The notes under the pieces were generated by a model. The model did not search any database. It was not told the DNA's origin and was given only the letters and a program-made list of their open reading frames with translations. Both the position numbers and the translations under genes were made by a program. Of a stretch of 47,349 nucleotides of DNA, positions 1 to 8,691 are shown piece after piece (within the stretch, counting starts at the first letter, position 1; each line of letters starts with the position of its first letter). Origin of the DNA: Fredinandcohnia quinoae (GTDB lineage: Bacteria > Bacillota > Bacilli > Bacillales > Bacillaceae_L); the NCBI RefSeq assembly GCF_022427965.1, contig NZ_JAKTTI010000034.1, positions 1 to 47,349 on the forward strand, written 5' to 3'.

Positions 1-450
1 TGTTTTATTAAAAAAGTCTCGATTTATATTGTCCACTTTCTTGACAGAAGACCATAAGAAGCATAAATAAGCGAAGAAATTCCGGTTAACTGTTCTAAAT
101 TATACAAAATTTAATGATTTCATCAATATAAGAGGAAAAACTTCCTTTAATGTAAGGGAAATATAGGTTTTTCAAAATATAAACGGAATTTTTCCTTTTA
201 TTTTACTAACTCGGTGAAATTTATTTATCTGATTCATTATCAGGGGAATGTATTTGTTTACTTTCAGAAAATTCCTTTACTTCACTATTTTAAATCATGT
301 ATAGTTAAACAGTGGGTGATACCCATTATTTACTAAAATACTACAAAGGAGGAGATCAAAATGATTAAAGATTTAACTGCAGGAAGAGAAGGATTCAAAG
401 GGAATAGGAAATGGAAAACGTAGTATACGTTGTTAATGGAGGAATACAGG
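1..450. other. Left-edge AT-rich intergenic stretch
   Basis: No convincing gene is visible before the GNAT fragment at 451. The stretch is very AT-rich and shows no clear -35/-10 pair that I would defend. The only coding-like item is a 20-codon ORF at 361-423, listed separately. Confidence 0.5.
361..423 (+). CDS. Possible 20-residue leader peptide or gene remnant
   Basis: This is a 20-codon ORF starting with ATG behind an unusually strong Shine-Dalgarno sequence (AAGGAGG at 346-352). The peptide starts MIKDLTAGREG and ends at a TAG. The start resembles the first residues of some MATE-type transporters, so it may be the head of a deleted gene rather than a working peptide. It lies 28 bp upstream of the broken GNAT gene and could be translated from the same transcript. 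Function is unknown. The strong ribosome site is the only reason it is listed. Confidence 0.25.
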   Translation: MIKDLTAGREGFKGNRKWKT

Positions 451-591
451 ATGGAATTGACAAAACGAAAAATTGAAATTATTGAGTATCATGAAGGTCT
501 TGCAGCTGGAGTAGCAGAAATGTGGAACCTAAGTCGGGATGGATGGGGTGGAGATTCACATATTACGACTGAGGAAAAGGTACGCATATAA
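451..591 (+). pseudogene. N-terminal piece of the GNAT fusion gene, cut by an in-frame TAA
   Basis: ATG at 451 follows a good ribosome site (GGAGG at 438-442). It opens 46 codons (MELTKRKIEIIEYHEG...) that read like the first strand and helix of a GNAT acetyltransferase. TAA at 589-591 ends it. The frame is the same as the long ORF starting at 628 (177 bases apart), and the codons between the stop and 628 (EANSSNLNLYLA) continue a normal GNAT domain. The simplest explanation is a nonsense change, for example CAA to TAA, in a gene that originally ran 451-3504 (about 1,017 residues). A sequencing error is also possible. Confidence 0.75.
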
Positions 592-627
592 GAGGCAAAT
601 TCTAGTAATCTTAATCTCTACTTAGCA

Positions 628-3504
628 ATGGACGGAGACGCTGTTGTAGGGTATTGCGGGTTATGTGAGTATCGAGAAGATGAGGGTGCATTGTACATTC
701 CGCTATTAAATGTACGCACAGACTATCACGGGCAAAAAATCGGGAAGCTACTCGTTTTAAAAGCACTGGAACGAGCCATAGAATTGAAATGGCCAAGATT
801 AGATTTGTATACATGGGCAGGTAATACAAAGGCAGTTCCACTGTATAAGAAGTGTGGATTTTTTTGGGAAGACCGTGATGATACGACTCATTTGATGAAC
901 TTTATGCCAACTGTTCTCCATACAGAGGCTGTTGCAGATTATTTTTCACATGTGAATTGGTATGATGCCAGTACAAGAGTCATTGAGGTTACTCCTGATG
1001 GATACAAAGACAATGATTTTACGTATTTCGAGTATAAGTGGGATGCAGATGGTGATACGTTACGAATGGAATTCGAGCGAACAGGACGTGGACTAAGAAC
1101 GATTGAAACAAATGATTATTGTATTAGTGTTTCAATTGAAAATTTTAAACTCGTTTGCGATACAGGCTATACGGTCAAGTATCATATGAAAAATAAATCT
1201 GGAAAACCGCTTCATTTTGAACTTAAAGGGGAAGACAATAAACTGATTCAATACTCATATGAGAATTCAATTACAGTTGAGGATGAAGCAGTTGTCGAAG
1301 CTGTTTTTCATTTAAATCGTGTAGAAGAAGAGCAAAGCAACTGGAGAACCCATCCTTCTATTGTCACATATGTTTTGATAAATGGGAAAAAGGCGAAATT
1401 CGCAGTAGGGATTTTACCGAAATTGCCGGCAAAGCTTTCAGGCATTGTACCTGGTTCTCAATGCTTTATAGATGAAGAGTCTGTTTTTTATCTTGATTTA
1501 GAAAATAACTTTGATGAATCATCAATCTATACACTATCAATTCCAGAAAACGAGCTCTTGTCCTTAAAACAATCAAGCTTTACTGTATCAGTAGCTCCAA
1601 AAGGAAAGACCTCGATAGCTGTACCATATATCCTATTAAAACATGGGTTTTATGCACCTATTATTGAGGTTAAGGTAGAAAGGGCAAGTGGGCAAAACCA
1701 ACATTTCACAAAGCAAATCGGGATTGGATTTAAAGGTCTAGGAGCTCGATTTTACGGGGAATGTGACGATTATTGGCATATTTATAATGGATTGTATCAT
1801 GTGAATTTAAGTAAATTTGACAATGATCTCATACCTGGAAGAGTATCGAAAAATTCACAAAAAACAATCGTTATGTATCCGAAGCTTGGTAAGCCTTATT
1901 CAAGTGAGTTTTCAAAACGCAAACCACGTTTAGTAGAGTATAAGGAAGAAGATGGTGCAATTGTTTTATCTGCTACCTATGAATCTTTAGATTTTAAAAA
2001 TATAGAATTAATCAGTGTTTCAAAGCTCTATGCGGAAGGTTTAATGGAACAATCCTACGTAGTACGAAATAAAAATCATTCAGATACGGTGGATCCGATT
2101 TGGATTTATCAGCCTATCTATCATAACTTGCATAAGCCTGTTTTTGTTATGAATGATCAGGTTGTAAAAGTGGATGATCCAGCCTCTTCGGATTACGGCA
2201 TATGGAGTAGTTCGAATCTAACTGAAAATTGGTTATTCTCACGCTATGAGTCATATCCACATGGAATATCATGGCCACAAGATGCAAATATTCATTTTGA
2301 ATCTTGGTATATGTATGTAGAACTTGAACTTGGCCATATTCAAGCAAATAGTGAGCTTATAACGAAGCCTGTTTATTATTCAATCGGGTCCTATCAAAGC
2401 TGGGAAGAATTTCGGGAATTCACATTAAGAAAAACGTTACGGAAAGCGGCTACAGTCGATGACCTATTGTTACAAACAAGCGATTCGGAAATCAAGTTAG
2501 TTGACCGAAAGGCTGGTTTCATACAAGGTGAGGTTTCATTACAAAATGGAGAAAATATTTCACTAACAACAGCGGATGAAAAAAGAGAAGTTCGTGCTTT
2601 GCATGAGAAAGAAACTTCTCCACTTTCTACCTTAATCGCAGAATATGAAATTAATGGAGTGAAAGATTCTAAAAAAGGATTACACATTAATCCTACAAAC
2701 CAAGCAATCTCGCTACAAAAGGAAGTACGAGATGGAGTAGAAATCCTTGTAATTAATAATGGAGAACTATCGATTGCAGCTGCAGCTAGCTTTTATCCCG
2801 CGTTATTTTCTCTTAAAATTCGAGGGAAAGAATGGTTAGATAGTTCATTTCCAACACTTCAGCCAAGGTCCTGGTGGAATCCATGGAGTGGTGGACTTCG
2901 GTTCAACCTAGAAGGGATTAATTATAAATCCTTTGCAAAGGAGAAAACAGGTGTTGGAGAAGGATCACTTATTGATCATGAAGGAAGGCTTTGGAAGGGA
3001 ATAAAACTATCAACTGTTTTTGCGGAACATGAAAGCTATAAAGGTCTAGGTATTCATCAATACTTCGTGATGCTGCCGGGTATACCATTACTTGCATCCG
3101 TTACTAAAATTGTTCAAAACACAGGCATGTATTTTCATTATAAAGATTGGTGTACAGAAGGCAAATTTAAACTTGGATGGGTAAAAAATGCAGGCAGTAA
3201 TAGAAAATATATTGGTGGTAAATCGGAGCTTCAAACGACCTTATCCAATCATGTAATCATAGGTTCAAAGAATGATGACCAGCTATTGCAAGTCATCAGT
3301 GATCGTGAATCAGTGGAAGTTGAAGCTTATATGAACAAAGAAGTTATGTTAGTAAATATTTGGGGAGAAATCCAAATGGCTAATGAAACAAAATTCCTAT
3401 CTGCTCCATCATTCCTTCTAGGCTCTAACGAGATTTTAAGTACTGATGAGGTACAGGATTTACAACGAATAATATTTAAAGAGGCCAAAAATGAAGATAA
3501 TTGA
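628..3504 (+). CDS. GNAT acetyltransferase fused to a large beta-rich domain, 5' end disrupted
   Basis: The 958-residue ORF starts inside a GNAT fold. The acetyl-CoA loop (HGQKIGKLL, residues about 34-42) and the closing motif (NTKAVPLYKKCGF, about 66-78) are intact, but the first strands lie upstream of the in-frame stop at 589. From about residue 95 on there is a long region of alternating strands. Its last 250 residues, with WWNPWSGGLRF near 750, look like the galactose-mutarotase-like sandwich common in carbohydrate-active enzymes; this is inference. ATG 628 has no Shine-Dalgarno sequence, so without readthrough expression is probably poor. The gene overlaps the following amidohydrolase by 14 bases, suggesting translational coupling. 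The product is probably cytoplasmic and the substrate is unknown. Confidence 0.7.
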   Translation: MDGDAVVGYCGLCEYREDEGALYIPLLNVRTDYHGQKIGKLLVLKALERAIELKWPRLDLYTWAGNTKAVPLYKKCGFFWEDRDDTTHLMNFMPTVLHTEAVADYFSHVNWYDASTRVIEVTPDGYKDNDFTYFEYKWDADGDTLRMEFERTGRGLRTIETNDYCISVSIENFKLVCDTGYTVKYHMKNKSGKPLHFELKGEDNKLIQYSYENSITVEDEAVVEAVFHLNRVEEEQSNWRTHPSIVTYVLINGKKAKFAVGILPKLPAKLSGIVPGSQCFIDEESVFYLDLENNFDESSIYTLSIPENELLSLKQSSFTVSVAPKGKTSIAVPYILLKHGFYAPIIEVKVERASGQNQHFTKQIGIGFKGLGARFYGECDDYWHIYNGLYHVNLSKFDNDLIPGRVSKNSQKTIVMYPKLGKPYSSEFSKRKPRLVEYKEEDGAIVLSATYESLDFKNIELISVSKLYAEGLMEQSYVVRNKNHSDTVDPIWIYQPIYHNLHKPVFVMNDQVVKVDDPASSDYGIWSSSNLTENWLFSRYESYPHGISWPQDANIHFESWYMYVELELGHIQANSELITKPVYYSIGSYQSWEEFREFTLRKTLRKAATVDDLLLQTSDSEIKLVDRKAGFIQGEVSLQNGENISLTTADEKREVRALHEKETSPLSTLIAEYEINGVKDSKKGLHINPTNQAISLQKEVRDGVEILVINNGELSIAAAASFYPALFSLKIRGKEWLDSSFPTLQPRSWWNPWSGGLRFNLEGINYKSFAKEKTGVGEGSLIDHEGRLWKGIKLSTVFAEHESYKGLGIHQYFVMLPGIPLLASVTKIVQNTGMYFHYKDWCTEGKFKLGWVKNAGSNRKYIGGKSELQTTLSNHVIIGSKNDDQLLQVISDRESVEVEAYMNKEVMLVNIWGEIQMANETKFLSAPSFLLGSNEILSTDEVQDLQRIIFKEAKNEDN

Positions 3505-4345
3505 CGCGCATATTCATTATTCAAATATAAGAAGTTTTCATGATACTGCGACAGAGTTGTCTAAGGTTGATTATTCTTTTAACGGAATTCAAAAGGAATT
3601 CAAAGATAATAATGTCGTATTAGGAATTGCAATGGGGGTTACAGAAAAAGCTGGGGAAGGTTTTCCTGACTCAGCTTCCCCAACTCCTATGGGAATTGAT
3701 CTGACGGAAGAAATTCCGAATAATATTGTATATTGTGCAGGAATTAATCCGTTTCGTCTTGATGAAGCTGCACTTTTGCAAGTAGAGAAGGATGTCCAGA
3801 AGCCTGAATGTGTGGGCATTAAAATCTACTTAGGGTATTACCCATTTTATGCATATGATGATGTGTATGAACCTGTATACAAAATTGCAAAGAAATATAA
3901 TGTCCCAGTTGTGTATCATACTGGGGATACGTATTCAGAACGTGGCAGACTACGATTCTCTCATCCATTAGCAATTGATGAGGTTGCCGTTAAGCATCGA
4001 AACATGACAATCATGATGGCTCATTTCGGAGATCCATGGGTGCTTGATGCAGCAGAGGTTGTTTATAAAAATTCCAATGTATACGCTGACCTTTCGGGAC
4101 TCGTTGTCGGAGCAGATGGCGAAATCAAGCGTCTACAGGAAACAAGATTTTTTGATCATCTCTTACATGCCTTAACCTTTACAAATAACTATGAGAAGTT
4201 TTTATTTGGAACAGATTGGCCGCTTACGCCTATAAAACCATATATTGAATTCATACAGGACATTATTCCGAAGGCATATCATGAGGATGTTTTCTACAAT
4301 ACTGCGATCAATGTATTTCCTAAAATTAAGTCGTTATTAAAATAA
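3491..4345 (+). CDS. Amidohydrolase-family (amidohydrolase 2) TIM-barrel hydrolase
   Basis: The 284-residue protein begins with the metal-binding signature DAHIHY (His7, His9). It continues with KIYLGYY (Lys111), VVYHTGD (His143), MMAHFGDPW (His178) and FGTDWP (Asp242), the usual order of ligands in amidohydrolase 2 proteins, which hydrolyse or decarboxylate small substrates with a divalent metal. The start overlaps the end of the GNAT fusion gene and its ribosome site (AAAGAGG) lies inside that gene, so the two form one transcription unit. The partner suggests work on an N-acetylated or sugar-like substrate, but this is inference. Length is normal for the family. Confidence 0.8.
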   Translation: MKIIDAHIHYSNIRSFHDTATELSKVDYSFNGIQKEFKDNNVVLGIAMGVTEKAGEGFPDSASPTPMGIDLTEEIPNNIVYCAGINPFRLDEAALLQVEKDVQKPECVGIKIYLGYYPFYAYDDVYEPVYKIAKKYNVPVVYHTGDTYSERGRLRFSHPLAIDEVAVKHRNMTIMMAHFGDPWVLDAAEVVYKNSNVYADLSGLVVGADGEIKRLQETRFFDHLLHALTFTNNYEKFLFGTDWPLTPIKPYIEFIQDIIPKAYHEDVFYNTAINVFPKIKSLLK

Positions 4346-4597
4346 GGGGATAGGGGATTTTAAGTTAAAAAAAAGGAATATAGAACTGAATAATGAAATA
4401 GAAAAAATAGATCTTATGCATTTCTATTATAGTTATATCTATGCCCATTTCAATCCGAGGTGCGTTAACTATTTTGAATAATTATTAGAACTTTTGTAAG
4501 CTTCATAAAACAGCGGACTGCAAAAAACTTATTCCTCCACAACGATCAAGCATTACGGTCAAAGTATTAGATTTGTAAAATATTATTTATCTTAGAT

Positions 4598-4629
4598 AGA
4601 GTTCGTTTAATAATAACGAACTCTTTTTT
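4598..4629 (+). terminator. Intrinsic terminator after the amidohydrolase unit
   Basis: A 10-bp perfect stem (AGAGTTCGTT / AACGAACTCT) with a TAATAAT loop is followed by six T residues. It lies 250 bases after the amidohydrolase stop, so the intervening 4346-4597 is probably a 3' untranslated stretch. I see no gene there. Confidence 0.8.
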
Positions 4630-4713
4630 AGTATTTGTATATGTTAAACTGAATATATGGATTACTTAGAAAATTGGATCGATGGGATATAAACCCCATT
4701 AAGGGGGAAGAGA

Positions 4714-5163
4714 ATGAAAAAGTCTATAATTACTTTAATAGCGTTAATTGTTTTAGCAGTTGGAATTTATTTTGTTATAGGTCTATTTTATGTAAAACCA
4801 CCTACACCAATACTAACGGTCGAAGATAAAAAGGTTGAAGGCATACAAGGGTCATACTGTTGGGATGGATTACTTTATTCAGTTTGTGCTGATACAAGTT
4901 CTCCGCCAGAAATGATTAAAAATCAAGACCTAAAACCTATTGTTGTCTCTTCACAATCTAATTTGAAAATAGAATATAAAAACAAACCACAAGAAAATGC
5001 AGTAAAAGTAAATCAATGGCTCACAAATGGAAATACAAAAGATGTTCCAATAAATGATAATGCGATTCAGTTGCCAAAAGAAAAAGGTGTATTTGTGTAC
5101 GATGTTTCTGCAAGATGGGAAAAAGGAAGTTCGAGTTATGCCTTTGTAGTTGAAGTTAAATAA
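4714..5163 (+). CDS. Small membrane-anchored or exported hypothetical protein
   Basis: 149 residues. A hydrophobic segment at residues 4-27 follows two lysines, so the protein is a signal-anchored or secreted protein. The exported part has two cysteines close together (GSYCWDG and SVCADT, about residues 46-60) that could form a disulfide outside the cell. It ends in a strand-rich segment (VFVYDVSARWEKG). The start follows AAGGGGGAAGAGA, a strong ribosome site. The next gene, a three-helix membrane protein, begins 30 bases later and probably shares the transcript. I recognise the pattern from Bacillus genomes but not a function. Confidence 0.65.
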   Translation: MKKSIITLIALIVLAVGIYFVIGLFYVKPPTPILTVEDKKVEGIQGSYCWDGLLYSVCADTSSPPEMIKNQDLKPIVVSSQSNLKIEYKNKPQENAVKVNQWLTNGNTKDVPINDNAIQLPKEKGVFVYDVSARWEKGSSSYAFVVEVK

Positions 5164-5193
5164 AGATATGAATGTCAAATGAGGTGAGTAGTA

Positions 5194-5436
5194 GTGGGTT
5201 TAGAATCTCTTGTTTTTTTTGGATATTTGTCAGTTGCGATTTCTTTTTTTTCCTTTGTTTTGGGTGTTGTAAAACGGTCTTGGTTATCAATGGTTATTAG
5301 TGCTGTAACATCTCTACCAATTGTTTTTTATTTTCTTGGTGGTAATAACGAATGGTTAAAGTTAATTTGGTTTTTGCCTATTTTATTACTCACCTTCGCA
5401 TTTATATTTTGGTGGTATAAAAAGAAAACATTATAA
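5194..5436 (+). CDS. Small three-helix membrane protein
   Basis: 80 residues, almost wholly hydrophobic, with three predicted membrane spans (about 5-27, 30-48 and 55-75) and a lysine-rich tail (YKKKTL). It starts with GTG behind GAGGTGA at 5181-5187. It lies 30 bases after the exported two-cysteine protein with a terminator right behind it, so the two form a small operon. No family recognised. A role as membrane partner of the upstream protein is only inferred from position. Confidence 0.65.
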   Translation: MGLESLVFFGYLSVAISFFSFVLGVVKRSWLSMVISAVTSLPIVFYFLGGNNEWLKLIWFLPILLLTFAFIFWWYKKKTL

Positions 5437-5453
5437 ACAATAAAACAGTAACC

Positions 5454-5482
5454 AAACGCATGGCTCACTCCAGGCGTTTTTA
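5454..5482 (+). terminator. Intrinsic terminator after the small membrane operon
   Basis: Stem AAACGC / GCGTTT, then a one-base mismatch, then TGG / CCA, closing a CTCACT loop, followed by a short T run. It lies 17 bases after the GTG-started membrane gene. Confidence 0.65.
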
Positions 5483-5806
5483 TGTGCAATTATAATGATT
5501 AACTTTACCGATATTTCAAATTTTTCTAGATTGAAATTTTAAATGTGAACTTAAATTTTTCCACGTTATCTGAACTATTTAAATCTAATTAGAATCATTT
5601 TTTTATGCAGTATTAATTTACCAACTAATACATAACTTTGCTATTTTAAAGATAGCGAAAAGAAGATTTTAACAAAAACGCAACCGATTTCACTTTGAAT
5701 CGACAATTTTAATAGGGGGTGTAAAAATGGATGGTATCATACAACTAATCAATATATAAGAAAAAAAGAATTAGACATTCAATTACAAGTTAGAGGTGAA
5801 ATTATA
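5483..5806. other. Intergenic stretch before the PHP gene
   Basis: AT-rich and without a defensible gene. A 10-codon ORF at 5727-5759 (MDGIIQLINI) follows a GGGGGTG ribosome-like site. The frame of the PHP gene is open upstream to about 5729 without a start, so a longer or frameshifted PHP N terminus is conceivable but unsupported. The ribosome site that fits the PHP start is AGAGGTGA at 5791-5798. Confidence 0.4.
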
Positions 5807-6646
5807 ATGTACGCAGATTTACATATTCATTCACACTATTCCGATATTACCCGTTCTCCTGAGGAAATTGTCAAGAAGGCAAGAGAGCTCGGCATTGACT
5901 TATTATGTGTAAGCGACCACAACACAACAACAGCTTATAACGAGCTTATACCTTTGTGTAAAGCGAACCAAATTAAATTAATTCGAGGGGCAGAAATCTC
6001 TACCTCTTTTGAAGATAAAGAATTTCATGTCCTTGCTTATGACTTCAATTTTGAAAATAAAGAGATAATTGATATTTGTAAACAATGCGAGACGGTTTAT
6101 GCTGATATTGATTTAGAATTAATAAAAAAGATGAGTGTTGATTACAAGGAAATAAGTATAGAAGATTTTAATTCTTACAATCGAAATCTAAAAAACGGTG
6201 GTTGGAAAGGTTTTGACTACCTAAAGTGCAAAAACTTAGTTATTGATGTTCCAAGTTTTTTTAAGCTCATCAGTGATTATAATATTAAACCAAAAAATTC
6301 ATTTCCATCAATAGAATATGTAATAAATGTAATACATAATGCAAATGGTAAAGCAGTTATTGCCCATATCGGAGAAACAATGAAGAATAATCTTTTTGAA
6401 ATAGAACCTCGTTTAAAAAAACTTAAAAATATGGGCGCAGATGGCTTTGAATGTTATTACACAACTCATACAGAAGAAACAACAAATGTTCTTATAGACT
6501 TTTGTCAAAAAAATAATATGTTAATAACCATAGGCAATGATGACCACGGTGGATTTAACAATAGATCAAATGTCATATATGAAATGGGGGCAATTAAGGT
6601 TGATTTTAGTAAGTTGAATTTGAAAGATATTGAGATTTTGAGTTAA
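5807..6646 (+). CDS. PHP-domain phosphoesterase
   Basis: 279 residues. The N terminus carries the PHP metal-site motifs: YADLHIHSHYSD (Asp4, His6, His8), VSDHNT (Asp37, His38), RGAEIS (Glu63) and FHVLAYD (His74). Later come AHIGE near residue 185 and NDDHGG near 245. These are ligands of a trinuclear metal centre that hydrolyses phosphoester bonds in nucleotides or small phosphates. Family members of this size act alone in the cytoplasm, like the YciV/TrpH group. ATG 5807 follows AGAGGTGA by eight bases. It is a single-gene unit with no obvious partner, and its substrate is unknown. Confidence 0.8.
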   Translation: MYADLHIHSHYSDITRSPEEIVKKARELGIDLLCVSDHNTTTAYNELIPLCKANQIKLIRGAEISTSFEDKEFHVLAYDFNFENKEIIDICKQCETVYADIDLELIKKMSVDYKEISIEDFNSYNRNLKNGGWKGFDYLKCKNLVIDVPSFFKLISDYNIKPKNSFPSIEYVINVIHNANGKAVIAHIGETMKNNLFEIEPRLKKLKNMGADGFECYYTTHTEETTNVLIDFCQKNNMLITIGNDDHGGFNNRSNVIYEMGAIKVDFSKLNLKDIEILS

Positions 6647-6838
6647 CTTTAATAACCATACATGTTAGCACAAAACAGGCTTTTTTCATTATAATAAAAA
6701 ATCGCCATTAAAAACGGTGCGGTGAGCTCTACTATCTCTTCAGAGCAAATAACTTGTCTTGAAAAAGGCTGACAATTTTATCGTGTTTTTAAAGAAAGGG
6801 ATTACAGAATAGTATAGCTATTGTTTCGTTAACGGGGC

Positions 6839-6907
6839 CAATAGTGAAAAGGCGACGAAGACGTCCGTTGCCTTTTGCCATCTAATTCTAAAAATATTTT
6901 CTATAAA
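6839..6907 (+). repeat. Dispersed hairpin repeat, copy 1 of 2
   Basis: The segment reads CAATAGTGAAAAGGC, then a hairpin (AAAAGGC-G-ACG / CGT-T-GCCTTTT, 6847-6876), then an AT-rich tail ending TTTCTATAAA. The same order of elements occurs at 33067-33137. It probably works as a factor-independent terminator, but the shared flanks show it is a copied unit. The rest of 6647-7098 holds no gene I can support. Confidence 0.6.
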
Positions 6908-7036
6908 ATTCTCTTCTAATTCGAAGAGACAAACTTGATGGCTTTAGATGTTCACTGGATTTTGCTAAGTATTCACAATCAGTATTATTAAAAATCCTTT
7001 TCTTCAAAAAAAAATCTTACCACATGAAAAAGGAGA

Positions 7037-7057
7037 ATGAATTCATTAAGAATTCAT
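7037..7057 (-). terminator. Weak hairpin after the 130-residue minus-strand gene
   Basis: Perfect 8-bp stem ATGAATTC / GAATTCAT with an ATTAA loop, followed on the minus strand by TCTCCTTTTTC. The T run is displaced by four bases, so termination is plausible but not certain. Confidence 0.4.
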
Positions 7058-7098
7058 CCCCTCAAATAGTTTGAATATGCTAATATTGATATTATTCA

Positions 7099-7491
7099 TC
7101 AATGTCTTGCTAAACGTTTTTCAAAATCCGCCTTAAACAACAGAATAGCATCAATATTTACTGCAAAATCGTGGTCACTGATATTAAAATTAGTTGTAAA
7201 CTCGTCAGACTTCTCACGAACCATAATTGTCGGACGGATATTGTCTCCAATAGCGTCCTTAGTTACAGTACTTCCATAGAAATACCAGTTAGTTTGAGTA
7301 GGCACATTTGCGGCATTCTTAGATAAGTCATTTTTTATTAATTCGCATAATTGAACCATAAAATCTTCATTAAGCTTAATGGTTTTTCCATGCTGACCAT
7401 CAACAGTAATATCAGCATATCCATACCAAATATTCCTGCTCGAATACTTTCCGTCATTTGAAGTGTATGTTTCATCAAACAAAATCTTCAT
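7099..7491 (-). CDS. Hypothetical protein, 130 residues
   Basis: Soluble, without a signal peptide, rich in strands with a Tyr/Trp-rich first part (IWYGYADITVDG) and a C-terminal helix (LLFKADFEKRLARH). ATG at 7491 follows GGAGGGTAATGA, so the start is secure. The gene is transcribed divergently from the WYL regulator, with 160 bases between them that may hold promoters for both. I do not recognise a family. The composition fits a small cytoplasmic protein. Regulation by the divergent WYL protein is possible but not shown. Confidence 0.65.
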   Translation of the reverse strand: MKILFDETYTSNDGKYSSRNIWYGYADITVDGQHGKTIKLNEDFMVQLCELIKNDLSKNAANVPTQTNWYFYGSTVTKDAIGDNIRPTIMVREKSDEFTTNFNISDHDFAVNIDAILLFKADFEKRLARH

Positions 7492-7653
7492 TTCATTACC
7501 CTCCGTTAGTATAAAATTTCTTCACACTATTATACACCTATTAGAAAATGTAAAGTAGCTTGCTGTTAAATTAATTGCAAGTCATAGTAATAAGTAGGAA
7601 AAATATTTGGTAAACGTTATGATAAAATAAATTCCATATAGGGGTGGATTTAT

Positions 7654-8616
7654 ATGCCTAAAATTGACAATATGTTAGCAATTTTATGGATGCTTCGTTC
7701 AGGTGAAAAAATTACTGCAAAACAGATTTCAGAAAAGTTAGAGATGAATATAAGGACTGTATATCGCTATATTGATACAATTTCAACAAGTGGCGTACCT
7801 ATAATTTCAGAACCAGGTCATAATGGTGGATACACTCTATTGAACAATTTTATTGAGGCTCCACTTTTTTTTGATTTTGAGGAGCAAACTTCACTATTTC
7901 ACGCTGCTGTTTTTGCAGAAGAAGCCGGATATTATGGTGGTGAAGCACTAAGTAGGGCCATTTCAAAACTAAGTAAATACTCAAATCAAGAGCAGGAAAC
8001 AAAGATAAACCAACATTTAACTAGTCTTGAAGTAATAAGTCGATTAAGTTCTCTCTCTATGGAATCTTTTTTGAAGGAGTTGGAGCAGGCCTTAGCTGAA
8101 GGGTACTCAGTAAAAATTCTTTACCATAAACGTGGCGAAAAGCAATTAAATTATAGATTGGTCGATCCGTACAGAATTATCTATTGGAATAATAAGTGGT
8201 ATGTGATTGGATTTTGCCATCTTAGGAATGATATCCGTAGTTTTAGAGTAGATCGAATTGAAAGTCTATTGCTAACTGAAAATAAGTTTAACCGGCCAGA
8301 AAATTTTTCAGCACGTGACTTTTTCATAAAAAATCTTCTTCCAACTATAGAAGATAAGGAAGAGATTATTTCTTTGGTTATTAATGGGGATAAAAGTGTA
8401 TTGGCTGATGTTTGCCAACATTGGTTTTTAGGACATTATTTACAAGAACGGACTTCAAATCAAGCAGTTTTTCTTCTTGAAAAAGATATGATACATACAT
8501 ATGTACCTTATTTACTTTTACCGTACAATAAATCTATTAAAGTTATTGAGCCAATAAGTCTTAAGAAAAGACTTGTTGAAGTTCTGTCGGAATTAATAAA
8601 ATTTCATCAAGTATGA
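7654..8616 (+). CDS. YafY-type transcriptional regulator with HTH and WYL domains
   Basis: 320 residues. Residues 1-60 form a DeoR/HTH_11-like winged helix (ITAKQISEKLEMNIRTVYRYIDTIS). Residues about 135-215 form a WYL domain (YRLVDPYRIIYWNNKWYVIGFC...FRVDRIESL), the ligand-sensing or oligonucleotide-sensing module of this family. ATG 7654 follows AGGGGTGG. A strong terminator sits directly after the stop, and the DJ-1/PfpI gene starts 75 bases later, so that gene is a likely target: WYL regulators commonly control a neighbouring enzyme. The effector is unknown. Confidence 0.85.
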   Translation: MPKIDNMLAILWMLRSGEKITAKQISEKLEMNIRTVYRYIDTISTSGVPIISEPGHNGGYTLLNNFIEAPLFFDFEEQTSLFHAAVFAEEAGYYGGEALSRAISKLSKYSNQEQETKINQHLTSLEVISRLSSLSMESFLKELEQALAEGYSVKILYHKRGEKQLNYRLVDPYRIIYWNNKWYVIGFCHLRNDIRSFRVDRIESLLLTENKFNRPENFSARDFFIKNLLPTIEDKEEIISLVINGDKSVLADVCQHWFLGHYLQERTSNQAVFLLEKDMIHTYVPYLLLPYNKSIKVIEPISLKKRLVEVLSELIKFHQV

Positions 8617-8650
8617 AAACTTCCCTGACGTTAACTGTCAGGGAAGTTTT
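8616..8650 (+). terminator. Strong intrinsic terminator after the WYL gene
   Basis: A 14-bp perfect stem (AAAACTTCCCTGAC / GTCAGGGAAGTTTT) with a GTTAACT loop. The final T residues of the stem form the U tract. The stem begins at the last base of the WYL stop codon. Confidence 0.85.
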
Positions 8651-8691
8651 ATTATAATAGCTATATCAATTGTGATTGGAGTGTTATTTGG

